A stretch of DNA of 64,000 nt from an uncultured Chloroflexus sp. (GTDB lineage: Bacteria > Chloroflexota > Chloroflexia > Chloroflexales > Chloroflexaceae), in contig NZ_CAKZNK010000037.1 of assembly GCF_937129525.1 (NCBI RefSeq), forward strand, positions 1 through 64,000, given 5' to 3'. The notes below the pieces were generated by a model. It had not been told where the DNA came from. It worked only from the letters and a program-made list of their open reading frames with translations, and ran no database searches. Within the stretch, counting starts at the first letter, position 1. Every line of letters starts with the position of its first letter. Of this stretch, positions 56,266 through 64,000 are shown piece by piece. Position numbers and translations under genes: made by a program.

Positions 56266-56274
56266 TGTTATAAT
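56266..56274 (+). promoter_or_regulatory. guaA extended -10
   Basis: TGT-TATAAT (hexamer 56269-56274) just after the CBM48 stop. No good -35. The predicted guaA leader is about 145 nt. Confidence 0.55.
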
Positions 56275-56293
56275 GCCGATAGCGATGCGATGG

Positions 56294-56315
56294 GGCGCAG
56301 ATCGCTGCGCCTTTT
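56294..56315 (+). terminator. Terminator-like hairpin in guaA leader
   Basis: GGCGCAG-ATCG-CTGCGCC followed by TTTT. It lies between the guaA -10 and the start codon, so it either ends CBM48 transcripts or attenuates guaA. A second pair, GGCAGAT (56338-56344) and ATCTGCC (56383-56389), is further on. Confidence 0.6.
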
Positions 56316-56424
56316 CGCATATTGTGCAGATAATCAGGGCAGATCGAAGCTTGCTCTCGCTTATAACCTGTCTAGCGCGAACATCTGCCAGACTAATCGT
56401 TCTTGACACCTGACAAGGCCAATC

Positions 56425-57966
56425 ATGACCACTCATAGCATACCGGTGCTCGATTTTGGATCGCAAACGGCGCAGTTGATCGCGCGTCGATTGCGCGAAC
56501 TGGGGTATTACAGCGAATTATTGCCACACGACGCGCCAGAAGCGCAAGTACGGGCACTATCGCCGGTCGGAGTCATCCTGAGCGGCGGCCCGGCCAGCGT
56601 TTACGAACCAGGAGCGCCCACGCTGCCGGACTGGTTGCCAGACAGTCACCTGCCGGTGCTCGGTATCTGCTACGGCATGCAGTTAATCAGCCATGCGCTC
56701 GGCGGCATCGTCAACCGACCTGCCGGGCGGGAATACGGTCCGGCTATCATCAACCTTACCCAGCCGCATCCGCTCTTCGCCGACACCCCTACCGAGCAAC
56801 CGGTCTGGATGAGCCACGGCGACCGGATCGAACAACTGCCTGCTGGCTTTACAGCGATTGCCGCCAGCCCGGCCACCCCCTTCGCCGCTATCGCCGACGA
56901 CCAACGGCGCTGGTACGGTGTCCAGTTTCACCCGGAAGTGGTGCATACCGTCTATGGACGGACGCTGCTGGCCAATTTCGCCCGGCTGTGCGGCGCACAG
57001 CCAGAATGGCAACCGGGCAGCTTTGTTGCTGAAGCAGTAGAACGGGTGCGCGCCCAGGTTGGATCGGATGGGCGCGTGATCTGCGCACTCTCGGGTGGGG
57101 TCGACTCGGCGGTGGCAGCGCTGATCATTCACCGGGCTATCGGCGACCGCCTGACCTGCGTCTTTGTTGATAATGGCCTGTTGCGCGCCGGGGAAGCGGA
57201 ACAGGTCATTAACACTTTCCGTGAACATTTTCACGTGCCACTCATTGCGGTTGATGCCCGCGAAGAGTTTCTGGCGGCGCTGGAAGGTGTTGTCGATCCC
57301 GAACAGAAACGAAAAATCATCGGCGAGAAGTTCATTCGCATCTTCGAGCGCGAAGCGCGCGCGCTAAGCGGGGTTGAGTTCCTGGCGCAGGGAACCCTCT
57401 ACCCGGACGTGATCGAGTCCACTGCGCCTGACCGGCCAAAGGCAGCCAAGATCAAAACGCATCACAATGTCGGCGGGTTGCCGGCTGATATGCAGTTGAA
57501 ACTGGTCGAGCCACTGCGCTATCTGTTCAAAGATGAAGTGCGCGCCGCCGGTTTACAGCTCGGTCTACCGGAAGAGTGGGTCTGGCGGCATCCCTTTCCC
57601 GGCCCAGGCCTGGCCGTGCGGATCATTGGCGCAGTCACGTGGGAACGGCTTGAAACGCTGCGGCAGGCCGACAAAATCTTTCTGGAAGAGCTGCGCGCCA
57701 GCGGTTACTACCGCGCAACGCAGCAAGCCTTCGCCGTGCTACTACCGGTGCAGAGCGTCGGCGTAATGGGCGATGGCCGCACCTACGGCTACACCATTGC
57801 CTTGCGCGCAATTACGACCGAAGATTATATGACCGCCGATTGGGCGCGCTTGCCTTACGAATTGTTAGCCCTCGTCAGCAGCCGGATTGTCAATGAAGTT
57901 GAAGGCGTCAATCGAGTCGTCTACGACATCTCATCAAAACCACCGGCTACCATCGAATGGGAGTAG
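56425..57966 (+). CDS. guaA: GMP synthase (glutamine-hydrolysing)
   Basis: A 513-residue enzyme converting XMP to GMP. The glutaminase domain (1-190) has the nucleophile Cys in [17 protein letters not shown] and the His/Glu in [11 protein letters not shown]; the ATP pyrophosphatase domain begins with [14 protein letters not shown]; the C-terminal dimerisation domain has [12 protein letters not shown] and ends [12 protein letters not shown]. Full length and intact. AAGG is 8 bp before the ATG. cmk follows after 32 bp. Confidence 0.98.
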   Translation: MTTHSIPVLDFGSQTAQLIARRLRELGYYSELLPHDAPEAQVRALSPVGVILSGGPASVYEPGAPTLPDWLPDSHLPVLGICYGMQLISHALGGIVNRPAGREYGPAIINLTQPHPLFADTPTEQPVWMSHGDRIEQLPAGFTAIAASPATPFAAIADDQRRWYGVQFHPEVVHTVYGRTLLANFARLCGAQPEWQPGSFVAEAVERVRAQVGSDGRVICALSGGVDSAVAALIIHRAIGDRLTCVFVDNGLLRAGEAEQVINTFREHFHVPLIAVDAREEFLAALEGVVDPEQKRKIIGEKFIRIFEREARALSGVEFLAQGTLYPDVIESTAPDRPKAAKIKTHHNVGGLPADMQLKLVEPLRYLFKDEVRAAGLQLGLPEEWVWRHPFPGPGLAVRIIGAVTWERLETLRQADKIFLEELRASGYYRATQQAFAVLLPVQSVGVMGDGRTYGYTIALRAITTEDYMTADWARLPYELLALVSSRIVNEVEGVNRVVYDISSKPPATIEWE

Positions 57967-57984
57967 TCACACCCGCTGCTGCAT

Positions 57985-58001
57985 GTTACAATGAGGCCAT
58001 G
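57985..58001 (+). promoter_or_regulatory. cmk extended -10, leaderless arrangement
   Basis: TGT-TACAAT (hexamer 57987-57992), six bases (GAGGCC), then ATG at 57999. This is the same layout as tsaE. GAGG is too close to the ATG to serve as a ribosome site. Confidence 0.45.
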
Positions 58002-58700
58002 CGCGTACCACGAACTATCGCAATCGACGGCCCATCAGCCGCAGGTAAAAGCACTCTCGGCGCATTGTTGGCCGGCGCATTAGGATACCTGTACTTCGAT
58101 ACCGGTGTGATGTATCGCGCGCTGGCGCTGGCCGCATTACGCGCCGGGATCGATCCTGATGATGAAGCAGCGTTGACCGAACTGGCTCACCGATTGGTGA
58201 TCGATGTAACACCGCCAACGGTGGCTGATGGACGACAGTATACCGTGCTGGTTGATGGCGAGGATGTAACCTGGGCAATTCGCGCGCCAGAAGTGGAACG
58301 GATCGTCTCGCGAGCGGCTCGCTTTCCGGCAGTGCGACGTGAGATGGTGCGCCAGCAACAGGTTATCGGTCGGCGCGGGCAGGTTGTGATGGTAGGGCGC
58401 GACATCGGCACGGTGGTCATGCCCGATGCCGATCTCAAGATCTATTTGCAAGCGTCGCTTGATGAACGAGCGCGCCGTCGCGCTGCCGATCTGCGCCGAC
58501 GCAACATTGATATGCCACTCGAACAGATTGCCGCAGCGCTGGCCGAACGCGATGCGCTTGACGCGCATGTTTCGCAACCGGCTGCCGATGCGATTGTGCT
58601 GGTCAATGACGGGTTAACACCTGATGAAGAAGTGGCATGGGTGCTGCGTCAGTTTATTTCTGACGAACATGCACTCGAAAGTGGTCACGAACATGGATGA
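57999..58700 (+). CDS. cmk: Cytidylate kinase
   Basis: A 233-residue NMP kinase phosphorylating CMP/dCMP. P-loop GPSAAGKSTLGALLA, then YLYFDTGVMYRALALAAL and VVMVGRDIGTVVMPDADLKI. The start at ATG 57999 (MRVPRTIAIDG) fits the family; the frame is open upstream across the guaA stop but without conservation. Its stop region overlaps an in-frame-for-next-gene ATG (ATGA). Confidence 0.97.
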   Translation: MRVPRTIAIDGPSAAGKSTLGALLAGALGYLYFDTGVMYRALALAALRAGIDPDDEAALTELAHRLVIDVTPPTVADGRQYTVLVDGEDVTWAIRAPEVERIVSRAARFPAVRREMVRQQQVIGRRGQVVMVGRDIGTVVMPDADLKIYLQASLDERARRRAADLRRRNIDMPLEQIAAALAERDALDAHVSQPAADAIVLVNDGLTPDEEVAWVLRQFISDEHALESGHEHG

Positions 58701-58753
58701 ACCAACCCGACCATCTGCTTGATTGCGCGGCTATCCACCAGCGAGGAGGAAGC

Positions 58754-60793
58754 GTGAAACAAGGCAGTATCCTCGACCGTTTGCTATACGAAGATGCTGA
58801 CGCTGCGCTTGATCTTGCGCCAAACGAGGAGATTCTCTACGTTACTGGGCGACACTGGATCATTCTCCTTGCGCGCCTGATCGTGCCGCTGATCGGCATT
58901 TGCTTCTTCGGAGGCATTGCCCTGTACCGCGCGATTGGCGGCGGCTTTCTGGTGACAGATACCGGTGAACCAACCGGCTTTGATCTCTTCAATATTGTGC
59001 TGGTGTTGATCGAAGCCGTGTTGATGCTGTTTTGGGTAGCGTTGTGGGTGCGCGGCGGCAAAGATCCAAATCCGGGTCGCGTTTTGCTGGCGGCAAATCT
59101 GGCTCTGCTGGCGTTGATCTATTTTCGTTACAACGGCGGGCGCATTTTCTACATCGATCCCGGTCGTTTTTTCGGCCAGGCATTTGATCCGCTGAACTTA
59201 CTGCTTATCGGCTTCGCAATAGTCAGTCTCTTCTCGATCTTCTTTGTGGTCTACGACTGGCTCAATGATGAGCTAATCCTCACCAACCGTCGGGTTGTAT
59301 ACGATAACGATCAGGTCTTCATTCCCCGCCTGCTGGAACAGCGCGTCCAACAACAGATTTTCATTGAAGAAGTTCAGGATGTGAACGCTGCGACCAAAAC
59401 ATATCTGCAACACTGGTTCAAGTACGGCACAATCATCATCAAATCGGCTCGAATCGGCGGCAATATCGAGTTTCGGGGCGCGCGCGATCCGAAAGAGATG
59501 CAGCGCCGGATTATGGCGCAGGTGAATGAAAACCGACGCCAGCGCAACGAAACCGATTTAGCGAAGATGGTTGAAAGCCGGGTTTATAACGAGCCATCAC
59601 AGAAGTTGAAGCGTCAGTTGCCGGCCACGGCGCCCCGCTGGCAATGGCTAAGCTGGCTCTTGCCCCCTAACCCTGAAGTTCAGGCCGAAAAAGAGACGAT
59701 CATCTGGCGAAAGCACTGGCTGTTTATGCTGCAAGGTCTCTTTCCACCCTTTGCAATGCTGCTGGTAGGATGGATTGTGATCGTCATGGTGGGCAGTTGG
59801 GGGCTGTTATCGTCACTCTGGCTCATGGTCTTGAGCATCGCGCTCGTGATCGCTTTTCTGGCCTGGGCCGCGTGGGAAGTGGAAGATTATCGCAACGACA
59901 TGTATATTCTCACTCCCACCAATATTATCGACGTGGAAAAGAAGCCATTCGGCCCGGAAGATCGACGCGCGGCCAGCCTTGGCGCGGTCACCAACGTTTC
60001 GTTTGAGACAACGTTTATTAGCAACCTGCTCGGTTACGGCGATGTAGTGGTAGAAACGGCGGGCAGTGGCGGTAAATTCACCTTTACCCATGTGCCTAAT
60101 CCACGCGATGTTGTCAGCATGATCAATGATTATTACGTCTTGTTTAAACGGGCTGATAAGGAGCGCTCACTCAATGATATGCTCGAACTGTTGCGCCACT
60201 ATCACCTCGCTCAACAACGACACAACGAGTTGCTCAGCTCAGTAAACAATGGCGCAACCATCCCACTCAACGCCGAGCAATCAGTTAACACGCCGGCATT
60301 GCCTCCGGGGTCAGAGAATCCTGCTCCGACTGCGCCCGCCACTTCCCAACCCGACCAAAGCTCAGCGTCAGGATCGACGCCAGCGAGTCCTGCTCCGACT
60401 GTGCCCGCCACTTCTCAACCCGACCAAAGCTCAGCGTCAGGATCGGCGCCAGCGAGACTTACTCCTGCTACGGTTATCACCCAATCTGACAGCACAACTG
60501 CGCCCGCCACTTCCCAACCCGACCAAAGCTCAGCGTCAGGATCGACGCCAGCGAGTCCTGCTCCGACTGTGCCCGCCACTTCTCAACCCGACCAAAGCTC
60601 AGCGTCAGGATCGGCGCCAGCGAGACTTACTCCTGCTACGGTTATCACCCAATCTGACAGCACAGCGGAAATACCGCCAACCCTGGCAAGGATCGCGCCC
60701 GCTTCCCAACCCGGCCAGTCGATGAACGGCTCGCCTGCTTCCCGGCAACCGGAGCCACCAGACAGCAAGCAGAACTACAATCTGCCCGCTTAA
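58754..60793 (+). CDS. Membrane protein with two bacterial PH domains and repetitive tail
   Basis: A 679-residue protein. Two similar halves each have a pair of membrane helices followed by a bacterial PH domain: the first includes LTNRRVVYDNDQVFIPRLLE and VQDVNAATKTYLQHWFKYG; the second LTPTNIIDVEKKPFGPEDRR and VTNVSFETTFISNLLGYGDV. After about residue 500 comes a polar Ser/Pro/Thr/Ala tail of some 170 residues with perfect repeats. The start is GTG 58754, since GAGGAGGAAGC is immediately upstream; an ATG at 58697 overlaps cmk. Function is unknown; PH domains of this type often serve membrane or complex binding. The tail would be cytoplasmic if the PH domains are. Confidence 0.8.
   Translation: MKQGSILDRLLYEDADAALDLAPNEEILYVTGRHWIILLARLIVPLIGICFFGGIALYRAIGGGFLVTDTGEPTGFDLFNIVLVLIEAVLMLFWVALWVRGGKDPNPGRVLLAANLALLALIYFRYNGGRIFYIDPGRFFGQAFDPLNLLLIGFAIVSLFSIFFVVYDWLNDELILTNRRVVYDNDQVFIPRLLEQRVQQQIFIEEVQDVNAATKTYLQHWFKYGTIIIKSARIGGNIEFRGARDPKEMQRRIMAQVNENRRQRNETDLAKMVESRVYNEPSQKLKRQLPATAPRWQWLSWLLPPNPEVQAEKETIIWRKHWLFMLQGLFPPFAMLLVGWIVIVMVGSWGLLSSLWLMVLSIALVIAFLAWAAWEVEDYRNDMYILTPTNIIDVEKKPFGPEDRRAASLGAVTNVSFETTFISNLLGYGDVVVETAGSGGKFTFTHVPNPRDVVSMINDYYVLFKRADKERSLNDMLELLRHYHLAQQRHNELLSSVNNGATIPLNAEQSVNTPALPPGSENPAPTAPATSQPDQSSASGSTPASPAPTVPATSQPDQSSASGSAPARLTPATVITQSDSTTAPATSQPDQSSASGSTPASPAPTVPATSQPDQSSASGSAPARLTPATVITQSDSTAEIPPTLARIAPASQPGQSMNGSPASRQPEPPDSKQNYNLPA
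60329..60665 (+). repeat. 168-bp tandem duplication in the bPH gene tail
   Basis: Two copies of a 168-bp unit (60329-60496 and 60497-60664) are identical base for base. Each 56-residue unit itself contains two copies of ATSQPDQSSASGS. The identity shows very recent duplication. Confidence 0.92.
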
Positions 60794-60808
60794 GGAGCTA
60801 TAGCTCGC

Positions 60809-62683
60809 ATGATCCCTCGTATTTTGCTTATCGGTTTACTGTCTCTGCTGCTAGTGTCGTCAACCGTCGCGGCGCAGCAACCGTCGCCGATTACCATCTC
60901 TGTGCGAGTCGGCCTGGACGGTGAGCGATCCATTCGCCCCAATTACTGGTTTCCGGTGCAGGTTACTTTGACCAACGATGGCCCCGACCGCGAAATCGTG
61001 TTTGAATGGCGCGATGCAGACGCGGAAAGGCTGACTCAACGCTACCGCATCGATCTACCCGGCGGCGCGCGCAAACAGATCATCCTGCCCGCGATCCAGA
61101 CCGGGCGCGCAGCGCTCGCAATTGCCACATCTGATGGCGTGGAGATATGGCGTGAACGGATCAGTCTCAACCAGATCGATGCCGGATTGCTGGCGATTGG
61201 CCTGCTGAGCGACGACCCGGCTGTGTTGAGCAGTCTGACGACTGCGGATTTCATGGATAACAGACGCGCAACGCTGCTCAACCTTGAACCTGCCCTGCTA
61301 GCCGACGATCCATTTCTGCTCACGGCGTTTGATGCCATCGCCATCCGTGAATTAACTGCCGATCTACGACCAACCCAACGCGATGCGCTGCTGACGTGGG
61401 TGCAGCAAGGCGGCACCCTCCTGATTGGTGGTGGCACAACCGGCGAGACGGCGATTCGCGCTTTTGCCGATGTGCTGCCGGTCACCGTTGGGCCATTGCG
61501 TCGCGATACTCCAATCAACGAGCTGGAACGGTTAAGCGGTTTGAGCGGATTAAGCAATTTTGTGCCGACCTTGACCGCGAATACCGTCACTATGCGCCCC
61601 AATGGACAGCCGATCACCCGTGATGGCCTGATCAGTCAGGTCAGCATGGGCGCCGGGAAGATCGTCTTTGCCGCTTTCGATCTGGCTGCGCTCCGAGCCT
61701 GGCCAGGAGAGAGCAATGTGTGGAAGGCCGCGCTTGATCTGCAACCGCGCATTGAACCGGGGTCAACCTTTCGCTTTAGCTTCAACAACATCCTGCAAGG
61801 CAGCTTGACACAATCGCTCTTCAGCATCCCTTCAACAATGACATTGCTGGGGCTCATTGGCGCCTACATCATTGTTATCGGTCCCCTCCAGTTCTTGTTG
61901 CTACGCCGCTTGCGTCGGCTCGAATGGGCATGGCTGAGTACGCCACTCCTGATTGTCATCTTCCTCGGCATGACATACGGGATGAGCTTTGTTGTTCGTG
62001 GCGGGCAGGTCCAGGTTGTGCAACTGACAATCGCGCAGAGCGCGGCTGATGGCGATCAGGCCATGACGACCACCTTTACCGGCATCTTTGCCCCGCAACG
62101 GCAAAGTTACCGGTTGAATTTTCCAGAGGCAGCCATGGTCACGCCACTTGATCAAGATACTCCAATCGCGACAGAATACGATGGGAGCAGTGTCACTATC
62201 CCTGACCTTTTGTTTGACGCCGCGGCCTTTCGCACACTCATCATTGAGCAGGTAACGCCAAATCCACTCGACATCACACATCAAATTGAGCAACGCGGAA
62301 ACCGCTGGGAAGGCACGCTTGGCAATGCGAGCGCCATTCGTCTGAGCGACGTAACGGTGGTAACCGGCAACGATGCGCAATGGCTGGGAACGCTTGAGCC
62401 AGGTCAGGAAGTCATCATCGACTTATCAACCGACCGCGACAACTTCATAAATACTATCCAAATGGCCGGAGGTAGTTTGCTGAGGCGCACCTCCATCCTG
62501 GAAAACCTCTTTTGGTACGGTATCTTCAATTCCCGGTTCAATCCTGCGCTTGCAGAAGCCGAGTTTCCCGGCGACGGTCTTTACCTGATTGGCTGGAGCG
62601 ATCAGACTACACCGGTAATTCAGATCAACGGCGAGCCAGGCCAGACCCGTGGCGAGACGTTGTATATCATTGCCCTGCGCTGA
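60809..62683 (+). CDS. Large membrane-anchored exported protein of unknown function
   Basis: A 624-residue protein. Signal peptide at 1-22 (LLIGLLSLLLVSSTVAAQ) leads into a beta-rich domain (about 25-120), then an alpha/beta domain with LTWVQQGGTLLIGGGTTGET, like GATase-1-type segments in membrane proteins linked to ABC exporters. Two membrane helices follow at about 349-371 and 388-408, and a C-terminal outer beta-rich part of about 210 residues. TAAGGAGCT lies upstream. It follows the bPH gene by 15 bp and precedes an ABC ATPase by 105 bp, so all three may be one unit. Confidence 0.7.
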   Translation: MIPRILLIGLLSLLLVSSTVAAQQPSPITISVRVGLDGERSIRPNYWFPVQVTLTNDGPDREIVFEWRDADAERLTQRYRIDLPGGARKQIILPAIQTGRAALAIATSDGVEIWRERISLNQIDAGLLAIGLLSDDPAVLSSLTTADFMDNRRATLLNLEPALLADDPFLLTAFDAIAIRELTADLRPTQRDALLTWVQQGGTLLIGGGTTGETAIRAFADVLPVTVGPLRRDTPINELERLSGLSGLSNFVPTLTANTVTMRPNGQPITRDGLISQVSMGAGKIVFAAFDLAALRAWPGESNVWKAALDLQPRIEPGSTFRFSFNNILQGSLTQSLFSIPSTMTLLGLIGAYIIVIGPLQFLLLRRLRRLEWAWLSTPLLIVIFLGMTYGMSFVVRGGQVQVVQLTIAQSAADGDQAMTTTFTGIFAPQRQSYRLNFPEAAMVTPLDQDTPIATEYDGSSVTIPDLLFDAAAFRTLIIEQVTPNPLDITHQIEQRGNRWEGTLGNASAIRLSDVTVVTGNDAQWLGTLEPGQEVIIDLSTDRDNFINTIQMAGGSLLRRTSILENLFWYGIFNSRFNPALAEAEFPGDGLYLIGWSDQTTPVIQINGEPGQTRGETLYIIALR

Positions 62684-62788
62684 TTGGATCGACCGGCGAC
62701 GAGTCAGCGGGCGCAGAGAGAAGGATTGCCTGCATTCACCGCCTGGCCTGTCATCGCTGCCGACGCAGAGTCATCACACGGATAAAGT

Positions 62789-63736
62789 ATGACCGCTATC
62801 GTTGAAACTAAAAATCTGACTCGCTATTACGGCGAACATTTAGCTCTCAACCATCTCAACCTGCACATCCCGACGGGCGCGGTATACGGGTTTATCGGCC
62901 CTAACGGCGCCGGGAAAACCACGACCATGCGGATTCTTACCACGCTGCTACGACCATCGGGTGGCGAGGCACGGATAGCCGGATTTTCGGTTACGAACCA
63001 GCGGGCTGAAGTGCGCCGCGTCGTCGGATTTATGCCCGACTCGTTTGGCTTTTACAACAACATGACCGCCGCCGAATATCTCGAATTTTTCGCTGCTGCC
63101 TACCATATACCATCGGCGCGTCGGTCGGCGCTGATCGATGATCTGCTGACGCTGGTTGATCTGGGTCACAAACGCGATAGCGATGTAATGTCACTCTCGC
63201 GTGGCATGAAACAACGACTGAGCCTGGCCCGCACCCTGATCCATGATCCACAACTGTTGATCCTGGATGAACCGGCCAGCGGTCTCGATCCGCGGGCACG
63301 GGTTGAGCTGCGTGAACTGTTGCGCGAGCTGCGCCGGTTAGGCAAAACAATCATGATCAGCTCGCACATCCTGACCGAGCTGGCGGAAATGTGTACTCAT
63401 ATCGGTATTATTGAACGTGGCACCCTGCTCGCTTCCGGCGATGTCGCAACGATCATGCGATCGTTGCAGCCGCATCGCACCTTTGTCGCGCATGTCATCA
63501 GTGATGTTCAAACTGCGGTCACAATTGCCACTGCCGCTGAACATGTGCTGGCGGCGCGCGCGATCACAGATGATGGCCCGGCCCGGATTGAAATTGACAT
63601 CGACGGCGATGATCACGCAGTCAGCGCACTGCTCACCCGCCTGGTAAACAACGGGGTGGAGATTATTCACTTCGCCGCGCAAACCAGCAACCTCGAAGAA
63701 ATCTTCCTCAAAGTGACCGCAGGGGTGGTAGGATAG
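62789..63736 (+). CDS. ABC transporter ATP-binding protein
   Basis: A 315-residue ATPase of the ABC-2 exporter type. Walker A GPNGAGKTTTMRIL, Q-loop region VVGFMPDSFGFYNNMTA, signature LSRGMKQRLSLARTL (Arg in place of the second Gly of LSGG, common in this branch), Walker B LLILDEPASGLDP, and H-loop ISSHILTEL. A C-terminal domain of about 90 residues follows. The membrane permease is not seen and probably lies after the window end. With the preceding membrane proteins it suggests an exporter or gliding/surface-related complex. Confidence 0.92.
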   Translation: MTAIVETKNLTRYYGEHLALNHLNLHIPTGAVYGFIGPNGAGKTTTMRILTTLLRPSGGEARIAGFSVTNQRAEVRRVVGFMPDSFGFYNNMTAAEYLEFFAAAYHIPSARRSALIDDLLTLVDLGHKRDSDVMSLSRGMKQRLSLARTLIHDPQLLILDEPASGLDPRARVELRELLRELRRLGKTIMISSHILTELAEMCTHIGIIERGTLLASGDVATIMRSLQPHRTFVAHVISDVQTAVTIATAAEHVLAARAITDDGPARIEIDIDGDDHAVSALLTRLVNNGVEIIHFAAQTSNLEEIFLKVTAGVVG

Positions 63737-64000
63737 CGAAGAGCGCGCGGCAGAGAGTTGCGGATCGCACTGCTTGCACTGTACTCCAGACCAGCGAATT
63801 CTGGCCACCATGCCAGTGGATCGAGGCTATCTTAGGCGTGGGTCAGATGAGTGCGCCGGCAAGGGTGAAACATCGGTCGCGAATTGCCGCAGGCCATAGA
63901 TGATAGCGCACCTTACAGGCAATGCCACAAACACGCGGCACAGCACAGAATACAGAACACAAATCGTCTGGCGAGAGGCGCATGACCTGAAAATACAGGC
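63737..64000. other. Window end, no gene seen
   Basis: About 260 bp after the ABC ATPase stop; no start codon with a ribosome site and no long open frame. A permease gene might begin just beyond. Confidence 0.4.

Noticed and set aside
56266-56424. Purine riboswitch upstream of guaA
   Set aside because: The conserved purine-aptamer loop sequences are not present, so I kept only a general attenuator hypothesis.

Overview
The window looks like a chromosomal segment of a filamentous anoxygenic phototroph of the genus Chloroflexus (Chloroflexota). The main evidence is an adjacent but unfused pair of type II photosynthetic reaction-centre genes (pufL, pufM) without a puhA-type or pufC gene beside them, an M subunit with Leu where L has the accessory-bacteriochlorophyll His, and a large complex I operon in the order nuoABCDIHJKLMMN. 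Species assignment was not possible without a search. There are no phage genes, insertion sequences or CRISPR arrays; apart from a few odd genes this is core chromosome.

Layout: 1-1784 holds the 3' end of a 2-oxoacid dehydrogenase E2 gene and a two-domain rhodanese. 1849-15713 (minus) is a twelve-gene complex I operon, read from nuoA at the right to nuoN at the left, with two nuoM genes and no nuoE, nuoF or nuoG. 15847-18256 (minus) is tsaE-tsaB plus two FHA-domain genes. 18257-21660 holds a small Mrr-like gene, an AT-rich patch, a polyprenyl-phosphate sugar transferase and a family 2 glycosyltransferase. 21815-23883 is the pufLM operon with a near-consensus promoter and a terminator. 24033-33100 carries a membrane protein, tRNA-Gly(GCC), an ABC-F protein, a methyltransferase, a very unusual PHP/AlbA-like protein, a tyrosine recombinase and a hydrolase. 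33400-39808 holds a GT-C-type membrane protein, an S10 carboxypeptidase, obgE, tatA, a GT4 glycosyltransferase and lepB. 39959-44628 is a three-gene plus-strand cassette: an AmrS-like protein that lost its radical-SAM cysteines, a U32/RlhA-like protein and an M29-like protein with apparently lost metal ligands. 44773-49507 (minus) is hutU-hutI-hutH. 49773-55519 has an MBL hydrolase, a gluzincin lipoprotein, a THUMP-like methyltransferase, an MFS carrier and ilvE. 55860-63736 (plus) has a stand-alone CBM48 protein, guaA, cmk, a double bacterial-PH membrane protein, a large membrane-anchored protein and an ABC ATPase whose permease probably lies beyond the window.

How the genes work together: pufLM supplies quinone-reducing photochemistry. 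The complex I operon oxidises or reduces the quinone pool, and its duplicated NuoM, long NuoL lateral-helix region and missing NADH module suggest a non-standard proton-pumping complex. The hut genes route histidine to glutamate precursors. ilvE, guaA and cmk are housekeeping biosynthesis.

Best leads for something undescribed: the PHP + AlbA-like + triplicated RWRG-module protein with a hairpin in its leader (28326-30799); the cassette pairing two probable pseudoenzymes with a U32 hydroxylase-like protein (39959-44628); the repeat tail on NuoI (11661-12240); and a shared TGnTACAAT-N6-ATG start arrangement at tsaE and cmk that predicts leaderless mRNAs.
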